This document shows, piece after piece, positions 10,569 through 32,596 of a DNA stretch of 64,000 bases. The DNA is taken from NCBI RefSeq assembly GCF_047663525.1, contig NC_092613.1:5047501-5111500 (forward strand). Direction: 5' to 3'. Numbering within the stretch: the first letter of the stretch is position 1; the number at the start of each line of letters is the position of its first letter. The DNA is from Anas platyrhynchos. Taxonomy: Eukaryota > Chordata > Aves > Anseriformes > Anatidae. A model generated the notes under the pieces. It did not search any database and was not told the DNA's origin. It worked only from the letters and a program-made list of their open reading frames with translations. The translations under genes were made by a program, and so were the position numbers.

Positions 10569-13500
10569 ATCCCTCTCTGGGGACAGTTCCTGACCTGAGA
10601 GCATCGTGGGGGTCCTGGGGATGACCCTGCCTGGCACAGGCTCTGCAGGCAGCACAGAGCGCGGGGGACACCGTGCGGCTGCCGCTGCCGTGGCGCCGGG
10701 GCTGCCTCCCAGCCCTGAGCCCCCTGGGGACAAGGGCAGGGGTCAGGGCTGTCTGTGCCCCCGGTGTCCCCTGGCTGCTGTCCCCCTGGGCCCTGCCGTG
10801 GGTGCTGGGGCTCTGCTGGGAAGCAGCAAAGCGAGGGATGCGTTTGAAGCACGGCGCTGTCAGCTCCAAGCCCTCTCCCTCTCTGATCTCCAAGCGCCGT
10901 GGCACAGAGATAAAAGGGGAACAGCACCGACTGCAGAGTGAACAACCTGCTCGCTAATTATTTACATCCCACCTGCTTGTCTCTGCCGAAGTGCAACCAG
11001 CCTGTCCCCTGTCATGTTCCCATCCATGGTGCTGCCGCCCCGTTCCCGTCGGGGAGGCTGCAAACACAAACCCCAGCGAGGGAGCTGAGCCTCGACGTGC
11101 GGCTCCGTCCAGGCTGGGAAGGAGCCCAGAGCACCCCCATGAGTGCATCCCCAGGGTGCTGCCTCCTGACCCCACGAAACATCCCTAAAGCTGTGAAAAT
11201 TGGAGGAGAGGGGGCTTGGAGGAAGGGAGGGAGCCTTCGCCCTGCTCCCCTGCTCCCGCACCAGCCCCGGTTATCGCTGGCTGAGGCTCAGGTCCGGTGC
11301 CTTTGTGAGGCTGGAGCAAGGGGAGGAGGAATCCCCCGCCTTTGTCTGGCTGCAGCACAGCTGGGGGCTGATCCTTCGCTTTCTCCCCCCCTCCCAGAAA
11401 GGCTGCGGAGCGAGGCAGACAAAGCAGCGTCGTGGGAATAAACCCGCTGCAGGACTTAATGAAGAGGTGTCAGGGGCTGGGGACGAGGCGGGGGGGAGCC
11501 GGTCGGTTGTCAGAGCTGGAGATGTGCCGAGCATTCAGAGAGGGAGGGAAGGAGCTCTCCGAGCTGGCAGCAGAGCAAGGAGCTGGTGCAGGGCAGCCTC
11601 CTTTGTCGTGAAGCCCAAGCTCTGGTTCCCAAACCGACCCCAAGCACATCCCCAGAGCTGCACAGGGCTCTGCTCCCACATGGGTGCACTTTTCCCCACG
11701 GGCTGTGCCCAGGCAGGGAGCTGCCGAGGTTTCAGACACTTCCCACACATCTCCGCTGTGCCAAGCTCCAGCTAACGCCCACCCAGGGACCTCTGCAGCT
11801 GGTGGCTTGATTTTTTTTTTTCCCCTTGTGCTAGCACCGCTCGCTGCCTACCAGCACTGTGTGAGCTCGGAGAGGCACCAGCAGCAGGAAGGTGAGACAA
11901 GAGGGATCCGTAATCAGTGGCAGGAGTTAGGGTGAGAGCTCGGGGTGACCTGTCCCTGTGCTGGGCTCTGCCTGTGGGGCAGCATCACCTCGGTGCGGCC
12001 CCGCTGGGTCAGTTTTTGGTGCCCGAGGTCCAGCCTCGTCCCACAGCACAGCCACGGGGTCCTCAAGCTCTGCCAGTGCTCAGCCCCTTGTATGGGACCC
12101 ACCTGGGGTGTCAAACTCATCGTGAATTATTTCAAGCCAAGCTGTATGAGCCTCCACCCCAGACATTACGCATGCTGTGTGAGCAACCCCAAGCGAAAGT
12201 GACCCGATGGCAGAGATGGAGATGAGTGTCCTGCCCATCCGCAGCGCTTGCATTGCACCCCAAAAGTGGCTCTGTCAACCCCACTCCTGCCCCCAGCCCC
12301 TCCTGGGCTCCTCTGCTGCTGCTGGCCTTCCCTGGGGCTCATCATCAGGGCTGTGGGGATGGGGGGACCCAGCTTTGTGCAAGGCAGGCTCTGAGGCTGC
12401 TGAGCACTGGGTTATTTAAAGCCACCGTGGGACTCCAGCAACAGCCACCTTCGTGCCAGCCTCCTCCGAGAACAAGCATCCCTTCCCTGGCTCCTCTTGG
12501 CTGTGGGAAATCCCAGGCCCCTTCCCGTGGGTTGAGATTCCCTCCGGGAGCAGGGGAAATCCTCCAAGCCTTCCCAGTACCGCTGCAGCTCGACGGCAGC
12601 GTTCGCTGCTTCCAGCCTGCTGGCAGACACGAGTGGGAGGATGACGGCTCTCCCCCGGTGGTTCTCACACCGGCACCGTGAGTCCTGCAGCTCCTACTGC
12701 TGCGGGAGAGGGGAGGCTGCAGGAGATCCCCTGCTTTTGGTTGACAGCAGAGCCGTGCCTGCCCTCCAGGTGACGGAGAGGTGACCGTGCGCCGAGGCTG
12801 GGGAGCGGGGAGGTGAATCAGCGGCACCCGACGTTTGTGGGGTTGGTTTGACTGGGAGCCAGCATTATGCATGTTCAGGCTGAGCAGTGCTGGGTGGTTT
12901 CCCTTCCTCCTCTCAGTGCTGTCTGAACGGCAGATGGCATCCATGGGCTGAGCCCCAGTGCTGCCAGCACCTCCCAGCCAGCAGTGGGGACCCTGCGCTG
13001 CTGGGGTGGCTCCTGGGGCCCCCCGGGGCTGTGCAGGGACCCCTGCTGATGGCATCCAGCACATCTGAAGGATCTGGCAAGCGACACGATGTGAAAAGGC
13101 TGATAAATGTCTCCTGCAGTGCTTCAGCTCCAATAAACGGGCACTGCCTCCGAGCCCAAGCACCTTGCCGTAGCTGGGACAAGGCTGGATTCTGGTCCCC
13201 AGCCCTCCAAGCAGGCAGTCTGTGATGCTGCTGCTCTGTGCCAATGCCTCCGTGGCTGAATCCTACTCTTGCTCCCACTGCTGCAGCTCCCTGAGCTCCA
13301 CTGAACCTCTCCAGCTTGGGTGGCTGCAGAGTTTCTCTCCCCAGACGCCTGTTGCATCTTCTCAGTGGGTGATGGCACTCCCACCTCCGACCCCGATACC
13401 CGATGGATCCCATTGTGCCTGGAGGGCCAAGGCAGAGCCTCAGCCAGGGGGTCAAGCCCAGTGATCAGAATTGAATCAGGCCTTGAATTGCAATTACCAG

Positions 13501-16500
13501 CTACCCCGGGGGTGAGTTTTGGTGGCTGCTGGGGACGAGACGAGCCCCTCTGTCCTCCTGGGCAGCTCAGCAGCGGTGTCCCACGGGGCGCAGGGCACTG
13601 CGGGTTGGGTTTGTCCCGCATGACACCAGCGCTGCACATACCTGCTGATCACCTCCGGCAGGTGCTGCAGGTGTGACCAGCACAGATCTCGGGGAAGCAG
13701 CTGCCTGAGCTCACCCGCTGCACCCGCTCGGTGAGCAGCAGACACGCAGCAGGTCAGAGCGCACCAGCCCCGGGTGCTCGTTCCTCCGTGCTTCATTCCA
13801 GGGGAGCATCCACGGCCACTCCTGCTCACAGAGCAGAGGGTTTGTGGCCTCAGCTGGCTGGTGCCACCCTGGTTTGTCAGGCAGGGCTTCCCAAGGCCAG
13901 CTGAAAGCAAACTGCAGTCAGTGCTCCTTGTTCAGGGGCAGGGAATTCAATGAAATGTCCTCCTCGTCTCATATCGTGAGGGTTGCTGATGTCTGTCTGA
14001 CACCGAGAACCAATTTAGATGCCAGTTCAGGAGCAGGCATGCTTAGACGTCAGCACAGAAGCCCTGCTGATGACAAAGCATTTGGCTGAGATTGGCCTTT
14101 AAATTGGTGCAACTGTTGTGGATGGCGGTGCAGAAGGAATCGTTTGGAAATAGTGCAAACAAACACAAAATAACTGGGTTACAACCCAGCTTCCTTTCCA
14201 GAATTTGTAGTAAATTTGACCTGTTTTGAAGAAATGTTGACAGCAGTCTTGAGAATGAATTGGGAATTGTCTGCAGTACCTTTTTTTTTAATATCTCTAT
14301 TACCAATTACAGTGACTTGCACTGAAATGGGCTCACACATCCGTACGCTGAGTGCTTTTAACCACACATTGTAGCACCGTTTATTACTGCTCAGTAGCAG
14401 GACTGTCAAACGGCTCCTCCTGCTTCTGGGGAGCTGCAAAAAGCTCTGCTTCACCCCTCCTGACCTGCCCAGCCACCAGGCAGCACAGCACCGTGCCCAC
14501 CGGGCAGCACAGCACCATGCCCAGCAGTCGCAGCGGGCACGGTTCTGTGCGCGCCCTTATCTGCAACCCAGCCGAGCCCTTGTAATTTTCCAGCTCCTAA
14601 CGGGGCTCAGCAAATCATGTAGCCGGCTGCTGTCGTGTCCTCGTCTGAACTCTGGATACTCAAAGTCGTGCTCGCTGGAAGCCAGGCTTTTCAGCACCGG
14701 CGCTGAGGGCTGTTCCAGCACGGCAGCGTTGCGGTCCGGTCGCTGATTGCTGCCCGACTCTCCTGCCAACGAGCATCGCTGCTCATTGTCCCCAAGCAGC
14801 CTTTGTCTGCATAAACAGGAAATTTCTTTAAAGCAACCTCTAATATATCTGGTCGCAGAGCAGAAATAGCTCCTGTTCCTTGTCACTGTCCCCTAACTGC
14901 CCCACACTGTTCGGCTGGCCCCGGTGGTCAGCGGGAGCTGCTCCTTGGGGTGAACGCTCCCCTTGCTCCCCTTCCCAAAAGGGGACCCAGTATGAGGGTT
15001 TTTGTGAATGCTGCCATACAGCTACAGCTGTGAATTTCTCTTCATTTGGAAAGACACAGAGCTCCTCCATGCTGCTGGAGCTGCAGCAGCACTGGGAGGC
15101 ACTGGTGCCATCTGTCATTGTCACCGTGGTGCCCTGCGCTGCCCCGGCCCCGTCGCCTTCCCAGCCCTGCTGAGACAAAGCCTCTCCGTCGGCATCCGCC
15201 CGCACTGGAGAGGATATTGAGTCACTGCCGTGAAATACAAATGCTTCCTGCACTGAAAATTCAGGCTCCAGCTTTTAGGGGGAGTTTGTTTTTTTTGTTT
15301 TTGTAAGTGCCCCGGGGTTTCTGCAGCCCCGTGAGCTGCCCAGGCTCGGGCGATCCCTGCCGCAGCCTTTTAGGGCTGTTCTTGGGCGCACAGCGCAGCC
15401 TGGCCCCATACAATCTGTGCAGTATTATAGAAGAACCTGTGAGAAAAATATTTATTTTGTGATTATATTTTCTCTCCTTGCTGTGGGGAGCTTGCACGTG
15501 CTGGTGTGTGCTCCAAACTCCCAGTAACTGCGTTAGAATGATCTAGTTGTATATATGCAGGAAGAAAGCAAAACCTGGGGAATTGCTCCAAAATGGCAAA
15601 CCCAGGAGAAAATTGTGTTCAGGCTGCTGCTCAGCCCTTGTCCCTGCTTGTCTGGGGTTTGCAGAAGTGGAGGTTCAGCAGCAGGACTAGGAGGTACTGC
15701 GGTGGTTGAACTACAGGGGCTGCATTGATCCGGGCTTGCCATTTTGGTTTTTATTCACAAACTTTCTTATTAGAGTTTAATTCAGACCGCTGTACATCTC
15801 TCACCTCTACCAGTTTCTAGGGTAAATACCACATAACAAAAACCATGTCACCACCTGAAAATGTGATGAAAGCACAAAGATAAGTTTGTATTTTGAAGCG
15901 GCTGGTTCCTGGCCTCTGTAATTCCCATGCTGAAACCAGCGGGTCACTGACTTTGGGCCACTCGTTCTGCACAGGAGACTGGGCAATGAGGCATTGTGGC
16001 CATCCATGGCCTGCTTTGACAGGGAGCGAGCAGGAAACCAAATCCAGGCACCCGTGCAACCCTGGAGTGACTGCACCAGCTCGCTGCCCCAAACCAGCTC
16101 GCCCCTGCCTTGCTCTTTGTCTCTTCTCCGTGTGCCTCACCAGCCAAACCGCTACACGCAGAGCTGCCCGGTGATGTGGTTTTCTCTGCCCTGTCCAGCT
16201 GGATGAGACGCCAGCTGTGCTTTCTGCTGTCATGCCTCATCTTTGACTGCAGCACATGTGCTTATCTCGGGGGCTGCCCGCAGCAGCCTGCCCGTGCTGG
16301 ATGTGATAAGGAGAGGTGGCAGGACCCGGCCACCCGAGCAGCGAGAGCCTTATCGGGCTGATGGAGCTGGGCAAAACGATCCTAAAAAGCAGCCAGCTGG
16401 AGCACAAACCCTTCCCACCGAGGGGTTATCGAGAGGGATCACCGGGAAAAATGAGCTGAGCTTGACACCGAGCGGAGGGCTGAAGGGTGTCTGCAGGCTG

Positions 16501-18607
16501 CCTTAATCCCAGGCAGCTGCAGAAATGTGGGTTGCAGAGGTGGCCTGTGCTGTAATCATTGCGTTTGATAGGCCATAAATTACTTTCCCAAAGGCTCCCA
16601 TTGCTGCTTAATGTGTTTCCCTTCTTCTGCTGATGGATGGGGCACCCAGTGGGGAAGATCAGAGCAAAAACCGCTTCCTTGGTGTTTTCGGGGGAGGAAT
16701 GGGTTTCACACCTGCCTGAGCACTACCCAGCAGAGGGTGAGGAATGCTGCCAGCCTGGAAGACCGCTAAGCAGAGGTGATCATCTGCCTCTTTGTCCTCT
16801 TTGGCATTTTAATGCCTGCCAGGACCCTTCCTTTCCCTTTTGGTGGGCTTGCTGCCACAAGCGTGTCTTTTGGGGCATTTTTGTCCCCTTAGCAGCTCAC
16901 AGAGGTGAGCAGAGCCTGTGCGCACCAAGCCCAATGGCAGAGCCACAGGTTTGGACCACGACAGGGATGCTTTTAGTACAGAGATAACGCTGCAGCATTT
17001 ATATAAAATTAAGAAATAATAACAATAAAAGAATAGGAGGCTGGAGGTGAACAAATCTTCTGTCCTCACAAAGCGTCGGGCTGATCAGGCTAGCTCTGGG
17101 GAGGTTTCCCTGACACAGAGCCAAATCCCCTGTTGACTTTCACGTTGGTGTTAGCAGAAGCTCAGTTACAAAGCAGAAACCACCTTTAGGATGGCTGCGG
17201 CTGGGGGCAGGGGGTTTTCTGTGGGTTTCCCCGCTGCTGAGGAAGCAGCACCACCACTGCTGCAGCGCAGGATCCTTATCAGTGGATTCCAGCGGACTTA
17301 GATCTGTGTCCCTTGACATTTCCATTAAAAAAGGCTTCCTGAGGTAGTCTGGAACAAAAGCATACCTAAGCTTATGTGTCAGCGACTGCACGGGAAAATC
17401 ACAGAGAAGAATTCCTCCGGTAGAAACAGAAAGAGAAGCAAGCCCGACAGACACTTCATTTCCTTTCAGCCCAGGGAAAGCCTCTGGAAGGCATCCTTAT
17501 AAATCAAGAAGAGCAATAAGCAGTGCTCAGAGCTAAATGAGTGCTTCTTGGGCCGGTGGGCTCAACCCCGAGCGATCCCGCAGCCACGGGGGGATGGCTC
17601 CGTAGGCAGCGTTGGGGGCTGGCCGTGTCCGGGAGCCACGGCAGCTTTCATCCCAGCCCCAGGAACTCGCCTGCCTTGCTGCAACAAGGCCTGCTCCTTC
17701 CCCTGCCACCCTGCTGCAATCTGCGGGCTGTGCCTGAACAGGATCCTATCTGTTTACTTTGACATTGAAATTGCTGCAGTTTGGTTAATCTCTTCTCCGC
17801 CTTGTTTATCTCCCCTATGGGCCCTGCTCGCTACCTTCAGATTGAAAAGCAGCTCCTGTTACGGCACGGTGAATAATTCAGCAGTGCAGCCCTGCTGCGG
17901 TATCTCAGGACATCCCCCAGCCCCCGTGCCATGGGGGATAACTGGTGGTAAAGCAGAAACCGGCTTTGCCCATGGGTTCCTGGCGGAGAGGCTGCAGGAC
18001 ACTGCAAAAACCTGGTCATCCCCAAAGTTTTGTGCGCAACAGAGCCACACAGCCACAAGACATAAGAAACCTCCGTGTCCTCTGCCTCCATGGTATCCAA
18101 CCTGGAGCCTGTTGAGCGGTGAGGCTGATCCCTGGCGGGGATGAGCAGGAGCCCGGTGCACGGCTTTGTCCCATAACCTGGGCTCCAGCCGTGCACAGGA
18201 CCTGCCGTAGCCGAGGCACAGCCGCTATCTCTGTGCTCGGGGGGCCCAGAGCCTGCAGAGCTGAGCTCATCCCCTGGCTGCACGCTCCAGCCCCTGCCCT
18301 GCCTCACCCCGTCTGCCCCAGACCCGCTGGAAGCGGTGGGAAAATCCAGGTCGGAGCACGAGGATGAGTAACGCCGCGGTTATCTGCCGCTTGGATCGAT
18401 GCAGTGTGTCCTCGCACATGCCAGAGCTGGGCAAAGAGCTTTTGTTTTGGCTGCTTTGGGAAATCGCTGCATTCTTTTAATATCTCCAAACAAAGCTTTA
18501 CCACAGGGGCGAGAAGACCACACGGGGAGGTGCTGCAGGGTTAACCAGAAACGTCCGTGAAATGTTTTTGTGTGGGGGAGCACTGGGGCAGGAGGCAGCC
18601 GTGTCCC

Positions 18608-18765
18608 CCATTTATTTATTTTTATTGTTTTATTATTTTTATTTTTAAATTTTAATTTTTATTATTTTTAATTTTATTTTTATTATTTATTATTTATTTT
18701 TACTTTTACTTTTATTTTTGTTTTCACTTTTATTTTTATTTTTACTTTTATTTTTATTTTCGGAG
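18608..18765 (+). repeat. T/A-rich low-complexity tract (TTTTA/TTTTAC-like)
   Basis: About 158 bases consist almost only of T and A with occasional C, built from TTTTA, TTTTTA and TTTTAC units. It abruptly interrupts GC-rich DNA some 500 bases upstream of the NUAK2 promoter. Confidence 0.9.
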
Positions 18766-18816
18766 AGAGCGCTGGGTGCACTGGGGCTCCTTGCAGCAAA
18801 CCCTATCCACATGCCT

Positions 18817-18842
18817 GTGTCTGTCTGTCTGTCTGTCTGTCC
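18817..18842 (+). repeat. (TGTC)n tetranucleotide microsatellite
   Basis: About six tandem TGTC units, followed by CCATCCATCC. It sits between the T/A-rich tract and a strongly C-rich stretch. Confidence 0.9.
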
Positions 18843-18849
18843 ATCCATC

Positions 18850-19200
18850 CCCGTGTCCCCGCACCCCCCCGGTGCGAAACCCCCCCAGCTTTGCCCCGCA
18901 TCCTCCCTGCACCCCCTTGGCCCTCCTTTGGGTGCGAGCATCCCCCCGCAGCACCCTCCCCAAACCCTCCATCCCCAGCCCACAGCCCCCCTATTTCCCC
19001 CCCCCTATCTGCAGCACCCCCTTCGCATCCCTCCCTCATTCCCCCCCCACCTTTCACAACCCTCCCTGAGGGGCTCCCCCTCCCCAAATCCCCCCCCCCC
19101 ACCTTACAGCTGCGCCCCCCGGCTCCGGGGGCTCCCCCTTTTACCCCACCCCTACCCGACCCCATCCCCGTTCCCCCCCAAATTTCTCCTCCCTCCCCCT
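18850..19200 (+). repeat. C-rich low-complexity region upstream of NUAK2
   Basis: About 350 bases are dominated by runs of four to ten C with few G, leaving the minus strand extremely G-rich. Many G-runs of four or more on the minus strand are spaced closely enough for G-quadruplex formation, with matching i-motif potential on the plus strand. It directly abuts the NUAK2 CpG island. Confidence 0.8.
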
Positions 19201-19339
19201 TTCTGCACCGGGGGCCGGGCGGGGCGGGCGGGAGGGCGGCCAATGGGTGCGGGGGGGGGCGCGGCCGGCGGGGCCGCCCCGCATTTAGCAGCGGGGCCGG
19301 GCTGAGCCGAGCCGGGCTGAGCCGGGACAGGAGCTGGGT
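19200..19339 (+). promoter_or_regulatory. NUAK2: NUAK2 CpG-island core promoter and 5' UTR
   Basis: Clustered GC boxes (GGGCGGGGCGGGCGG and nearby, 19216-19238) and a CCAAT box at 19240-19244 lie 95-120 bases upstream of the NUAK2 ATG. CpG density is high through exon 1. There is no TATA box. From the CCAAT position I expect initiation at around 19290-19330, which implies a very short 5' UTR. The start site is inferred. Confidence 0.75.
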
Positions 19340-28873
<9,534 letters not shown>

Positions 28874-29880
28874 GGACACTCTGCGGCCACCCCACGTGTC
28901 CCCGTCGGGCTCCCCTGAGCCCGGGGTGGCTGCTGCTGCCGCCCCGTGCCCCACGTATTTATTTTGGAGGCGCTGGGATGCGCAGGGAGGGAGCCGCGGT
29001 GGCTGCGGGATGCTGGAGGGGCTGCAGCGTGGGGAGGGGGGTGGCCTGGGCACATCTCCAGGGGAGGGGATAAAATGGGACCAGAGCCCTGAGCTGCTCC
29101 GACAGCCCCCCTGGGGTCTGGGGGTGCTCCAGGAGCCAGCTCAGCAGCACTTTGGGTGATCGGGTTCCTCCCTGCCACCCAGGCAGGTTCATCTCATGGG
29201 AGGGAAGGAGCTGGGGGGGTGGGATTTTTTTTTCTTTGCACTGTTTTTTTGTGTTTTTGTTTATTTTTTGGCTGCACAAGATAACGGATAGGGCAGGTGA
29301 TATACCTCAACCAAGCTAGAGATGTAGCAGGGTGCTGGCAGGAGGCTGAGAGGTGCCGTCCAGGCTTTTTTTTTTGGGATTGCTGGTAACGGGGTCCAGC
29401 CCCAGCCCTTCCCTCTCCTGCCCTGAGAAACCCAACTGGAATAATGCACGTGCTTTGATGCTGTGGGCCTGGGCCTCATCCTGCACACAGAAGGGGAAAA
29501 CCCCGGCTCTGCAGGAAACCTGGGTCTGGCTGAGGCCGAAACCACAGCCTGAAAACGTGCTCTGATGCCAATTTTTAATGTTGAAAGGAGGAAAGGAAAA
29601 AAAAAAAAGAAAAAAAAAAAGAGGTGCCTCTTATAAGGCACTGCTTTATTTATTGCCTCTTGTCTGAGGTTAATGTTTAACTTCAACAGCACTGGATTTG
29701 TCTGGCTCAGTAACAGCCACCCAATTTATTTTTTTTTTTTGGGGGGGGGCGGAGGTGTTTGGGCTGTGCTCCCATGCTGCGAGTCAAAGCTCTGCACCCT
29801 CTGCCGTGTTTGCTGGCCGTTTCCCTTCCCCTTCCTACAACCTAAACCATTAAATTAAAAGCAAAAGGTGGATGCTGGCT
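28874..29880 (+). other. NUAK2: NUAK2 3' UTR with AU-rich elements
   Basis: A TATTTAT element occurs at 28956-28962. A match to the AU-rich nonamer TTATTTATT occurs at 29646-29654 within TTTATTTATT. Two A-rich runs lie at 29598-29622. The message probably ends just after ATTAAATTAAA (29850-29860, two overlapping ATTAAA signals), which is followed by a T/G-rich stretch. The length is about 1 kb. Confidence 0.75.
29850..29860 (+). terminator. NUAK2: NUAK2 poly(A) signal, overlapping ATTAAA pair
   Basis: ATTAAATTAAA is followed within 20-40 bases by GGCTGTTGTCTTGATTGTTC, a T/G-rich downstream element. This is the best poly(A) candidate after the NUAK2 stop codon. Confidence 0.65.
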
Positions 29881-32552
29881 GTTGTCTTGATTGTTCTTCC
29901 CCTGCCTTGTGGCTGGGGGATGCTCAAAGGTGACCCTCGGCTTTTCTCCCCCCGGCACTGTGGGGTGCTGAGCCCCTGCTGGGGGGAGAACCAAACTCCC
30001 TCCTGCTTTTATGATGCTGTGAGGGTGTGGAGCAGCTTCAGCAGCAGGATCTGGCCCTGGAGAGCTGAATCCCATCTCCCTGTGCCTGCAGGTGCCATCT
30101 GTAACGGGGCACAGCTTTGGGGGGGGGGTCTCCTCTCTGCCCCTTTCTCCCCCAGCTTCCTTTGTCCCCTTCTCCTGCAGCACAGAGTGCTTTTATTGCT
30201 CTCCAGAGCCCTGTAACAATTCCCCTTTCCACCCCAGTAAATAGGAGATATTTCAGGTCCCTGCCACAGGGGAGGGCTTGGGGGGGGGGGGGGGGGCTGC
30301 GTGCCAGGCCCCCGCTGAGGCCATGGGGGGCACGCTGCGCTCTGCCCCCCGCCGCGCATTCCCCGCGTGCTTCCAGGCCCATTAAGGACCAGCAGAGAGC
30401 TTAAACCAGTGCGGGGCCAGCCGGGGCAAAGTCCTATCGCTCCCTGCCTGCCAAGGGCCCACAGCACCCATGGGTGCGAGGGCAGAGCCCCTCGCGATGC
30501 CAGGAGCGCCCCAAGGCAGGATTTGAGCAGCTCCCTCCCAGGCTCCTGGGAGCTGCCTGGCAAAGCCCCCTCCCCAGCCGCACGTGGGCGAGGGGCTCAG
30601 CACTTTTCCCACAGTGCTGGCCCTGCAGATTTCCACAATCAGTGTCCTCTTTCCCTGCCCCTGTCGGGGGGTTACGTGGGTGAAGCCAGCCCACAGCGAG
30701 CACCACGGCGGTGGGGTGCAGCCTGGCCCCCTTCCTGCTGTCATTTTTAGGGGTTCTGGCTTCTTACCAGGGCATTTGGTGCATCCCCTGCTCAGGAATG
30801 GGTGCCGCAGACCTTTCTGAAATCGGCTGCTTGGATTTTCCATCGGGTGCTGGGCTTGGGGTCCCCCACGTCTGGATGCGCTGAACCCTGCCCCAGCCCC
30901 CAGCAGCACCCCCCAGCTCCTCTGGGGCTGCTGTGGGAGCCACGAACCTGTGCAACATCCACGAGCGTCCACAGGGTCCGGGGGGGCTAAGAAAGGGGAG
31001 AAAAGGGTGTTGGGGTGCAGGGGGGGGCAGCAAGTGGCCCCCGCATCTCCCGGCCGTGCCGTGCCCAGGAGCGGTGCTGCCGGCGTGAGTCAGCCCCGGC
31101 CCCATCCTGCCTGGGCTTGTGCTGGGAGCCCGGATGCACAGAGCCCAAATTTGGGGCTCAGATCAACCCTGGGGGGACGCGGCGTGGGAGGGGAGCCGCG
31201 TGCCCTGCCGGGTGCTGGGCCCCCCCCGGGACAGCCCGCAGCTGAAGCACGTCGCCCCTCGGGCAGGGCTGGCAGAAAACCCCATGGGTTTTCCTATCAG
31301 CTTCCTGCTGTCATCGCCCAAACTCTTCTGACAAAGCCTCGCCGCCGCTCTTTCTCACCAAAATCTCCTATTTTGTCGTCTGCTTTTTTTTTTTCTCCCC
31401 CCCCCTCAGGTTTCCTGCTCTGGTGATCCTGCCTGTCTGACGCACCGCGGGCCTGGAGCCAGATATTTCTGAGCCGTGGAGCAGCGATGAGTGCCAGAAC
31501 AATTAACACAACAAAGTTGAGACGTTTCTTTTGCATACGATGCTTTCAAAGTGGTGCTTTTTATAAAAAGGTGCCTCCGATATTACCTGTTTGATTGCTG
31601 GATTTCTTTGAAGATCAGAAGAGAAGAAATCCCCACATGAAAGCCCTCCTGTTTTCAAGGGCACTCGGCTGCAGCCTGGAGCGGCTGGAAAAAAAAAAAA
31701 AAAGGGAGAAAGCAAAAAAAAGGGAGAAAGCAAGAAAGGGAGAAAACTTTGATCCCACTCCCCAGGAGCGCAAGGAATGGTGCAGCTCTGTGGCCTTTAT
31801 TCAACTCATCCCACCCTGAGACCTAAAAATGTGACCCCAGACCCTGCTGGGGCCCAGGAGCGGAGGTGCCGGGGGGATGTCCCCAAGCAGGGTGCCCCAC
31901 GGTCCCCATGCTGAAGGAGGAGGGGGTGCAGGGGGTCCAGGGCAGGGTGCTTGGCTCTGCTGGCACTGCTGGAGCTCAGCATGCAGCAGGGGGGCTGCCT
32001 GGCTGTCCCCTTCCCTTTCACACCCATAATTTGTGGGGTTCTCCCCCTGCATCGTGCCTGCCGCTGGCTCGCCCCTCACCCCGGCCATCAGCTGATGAGC
32101 TGCAGAAATTGCTCGTGGGACCTGCAAACCCAACAGTGTGCAGCTTGCCCGCCCCTTGCTGAGCATGGGGGAGCCCGGGCACGGCTGTAGGGACAGCCAC
32201 CATACAGCAACGAAACCCCAAACGCTTCTCAAACTCTTCCTGCGTGCGCAAAGCAGGCGCAGAGCTGGCGGGGCTCCCGCCTGGATGCGGCGAACGAGCT
32301 GCGCTGGCTCAACCGCCCGGCTGCTGCGGGGCCGTGTCCTAGCCCGGTGCTGTCTCGCTGCCAGGCTGCCACCCCAGCCGGCTGAGCCGCTTTTTCAGGG
32401 CGCAGCTCCTTGCGAAAAGCAGCCCAGGTGAGGATGGAGCCCGTTTTTCCGGAGGCGGCGGCTTTGGGTTCGGGCTCAGCGCCGCTCACACGCAGGGCAG
32501 CGCTCCCAGCCGGGTGGGGAACCTGCTCCGGGGAACTTGTAACGTGGCAGGG

Positions 32553-32596
32553 GCGTCCCAGCCCATGCAAAACGGCGTTCCAGCCTATGCAAACAC
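32553..32596 (+). repeat. 22-bp tandem duplication containing ATGCAAA octamer-like cores
   Basis: Units at 32553-32574 and 32575-32596 read GCGTCCCAGCCCATGCAAAA and GCGTTCCAGCCTATGCAAAC over their first 20 bases. They differ at few positions, and each includes ATGCAAA, seven of the eight bases of the POU octamer. Confidence 0.7.

Larger units (their letters stand above)
10346..19190. other. Intergenic region KLHDC8A to NUAK2
   Basis: Nearly 9 kb without a supportable gene. Long open frames on both strands (one of 299 codons on the minus strand near 12.3-13.2 kb) are Pro/Ser/Gly/Arg-rich and look like products of GC-rich composition. A distinct A/T-richer island lies at about 14040-14400. Other A/T-richer patches are at 15420-15480, 15540-15600, 16980-17040 and 18605-18765. 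These may include enhancers for the flanking genes, but I cannot show that from sequence. Confidence 0.6.

Noticed and set aside
12345-13244. 299-codon minus-strand open frame between KLHDC8A and NUAK2
   Set aside because: Pro/Ser/Gly/Arg-rich, no recognisable domain, overlaps other frames of similar kind and has no splice or promoter context. Expected from GC-rich sequence.
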